From the NCBI GenBank assembly GCA_004835665.1, contig RBKR01000008.1, positions 1,054,001 to 1,118,000 of the forward strand: a stretch of DNA of 64,000 nt, in the 5' to 3' direction. Below, piece after piece: positions 63,595-64,000 of this stretch (position 1 is its first letter; each line of letters begins with the position of its first letter). A model generated the notes under the pieces. It worked only from the letters and a program-made list of their open reading frames with translations, searched no databases and was not told the DNA's origin. Source of the stretch: Phoma sp. XZ068 (taxonomy: Eukaryota; Ascomycota; Dothideomycetes; Pleosporales; Didymellaceae). Position numbers and translations under genes: made by a program.

Positions 63595-64000
63595 ATGGCA
63601 GCCCCCATCATTCGGCGGGCGTGCATGTACGGTACATTCACCCACTCCCAATCCCCTCAGCAGCAGCTAACAGCACGCAGTCCCGGCGTCTTCGCAGAAG
63701 ATGCTCGAGAAGTCCTTCGCCATGCACGCTGACAACGTCACCTACGACCTTGAGGACTCGGTTGCACCCTCGCTGAAAGCCTCCGCCCGCTCCAACCTGC
63801 GCTCCATCCTGTCCAAGCCACGGCCCGCCGGCATCAAGGAGATGTGTGTGCGCATCAACAGCGTCGACACGGGGCTTGCACTCGACGACCTCACCGAAGT
63901 CCTGCAGGGCGAATACCTCGACGCAATCATGCTGCCTAAGTGCGAAAGCGCCGCGGACCTACACTTCGTCACGGACGTCATACGGCACCTTTCGCCCTCA
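63595..64000 (+). CDS. CitE/HpcH-HpaI aldolase family lyase (citrate-lyase-beta-like), 3' end cut by window
   Basis: Exon 1 63595-63631 and exon 2 from 63681 to beyond the edge (49-bp intron, GTACAT..CGCAG). The protein begins MAAPIIRRACMYVPASSQKM, the usual R-x-x-M-Y-V-P start of the family. It continues with ADNVTYDLEDSVAPSLKASARSNL (DLEDSV motif), RINSVDTG (R-x-N) and AIMLPKCESAADL (L-P-K-x-E; Glu is a metal ligand). These are TIM-barrel aldolases or lyases acting on acyl-CoA esters; the fungal version resembles mitochondrial CLYBL (citramalyl-CoA lyase) but localisation cannot be judged. About 135 residues are visible of an expected 320-350. The start is set by the ATG and the short first exon. 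Confidence 0.9.

Overview
This is nuclear DNA of a filamentous ascomycete (Pezizomycotina), most likely a dothideomycete. The genes carry many short introns of about 45-115 bp with GT..AG ends and CTAAC/CTAAT-like branch sites. Typical fungal families are present: Zn2Cys6 factor, DUF1776, LaeA-like methyltransferase, AATase-like acyltransferase, Pho84, Tel2, TVP23. The class is an inference from gene style; no species is claimed. Exon joints given below were read by eye from splice motifs and reading-frame continuity.

Layout. 1-12 kb: a Zn2Cys6 regulator cut by the left edge, a zinc alcohol dehydrogenase, an unknown protein with a frame break, a Sel1-repeat (DSF2/nif1-like) protein, a DUF1776 protein and a Wss1-type DNA-protein-crosslink protease. 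12.9-26 kb is a gene-dense, GC-rich housekeeping block: DUF7918 protein, NSA2 and mitochondrial bL21 (head to head), CSN4 and TFIIF-beta (head to head), an acyltransferase, ATP4 and NOC4 (head to head). 26-31 kb: a divergent pair of methyltransferases and a small GPI-anchored wall protein. 32-45.6 kb: a Pho84-type phosphate transporter, a large type II membrane protein, an Mnn10-type mannosyltransferase and a tail-anchored unknown, separated by long non-coding stretches.

46-55.5 kb is the most interesting part: an arsenic-detoxification island bordered on the left by an intron-containing tRNA-Asp gene. It holds two paralogous rhodanese/CX5R arsenate-reductase-like genes (the left one frame-broken and with a presequence-like N-terminus), an ACR3 arsenite exporter, ArsH, an MCT-type MFS transporter and a small bZIP factor with a cysteine in its DNA-binding basic region. 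ACR3 and the intact reductase share a 309-bp divergent promoter with a perfect AP-1 box (GTGAGTCAC). A coherent reading is: arsenate enters (for example by Pho84-type carriers), is reduced by the rhodanese enzyme, and arsenite leaves through ACR3. ArsH would handle organoarsenicals or redox stress, with the bZIP as local regulator; the MCT role is open.

57.5-64 kb returns to housekeeping genes: TEL2, UBA3 (with a predicted 6-nt microexon), TVP23 and the start of a CitE-like lyase running off the right edge.
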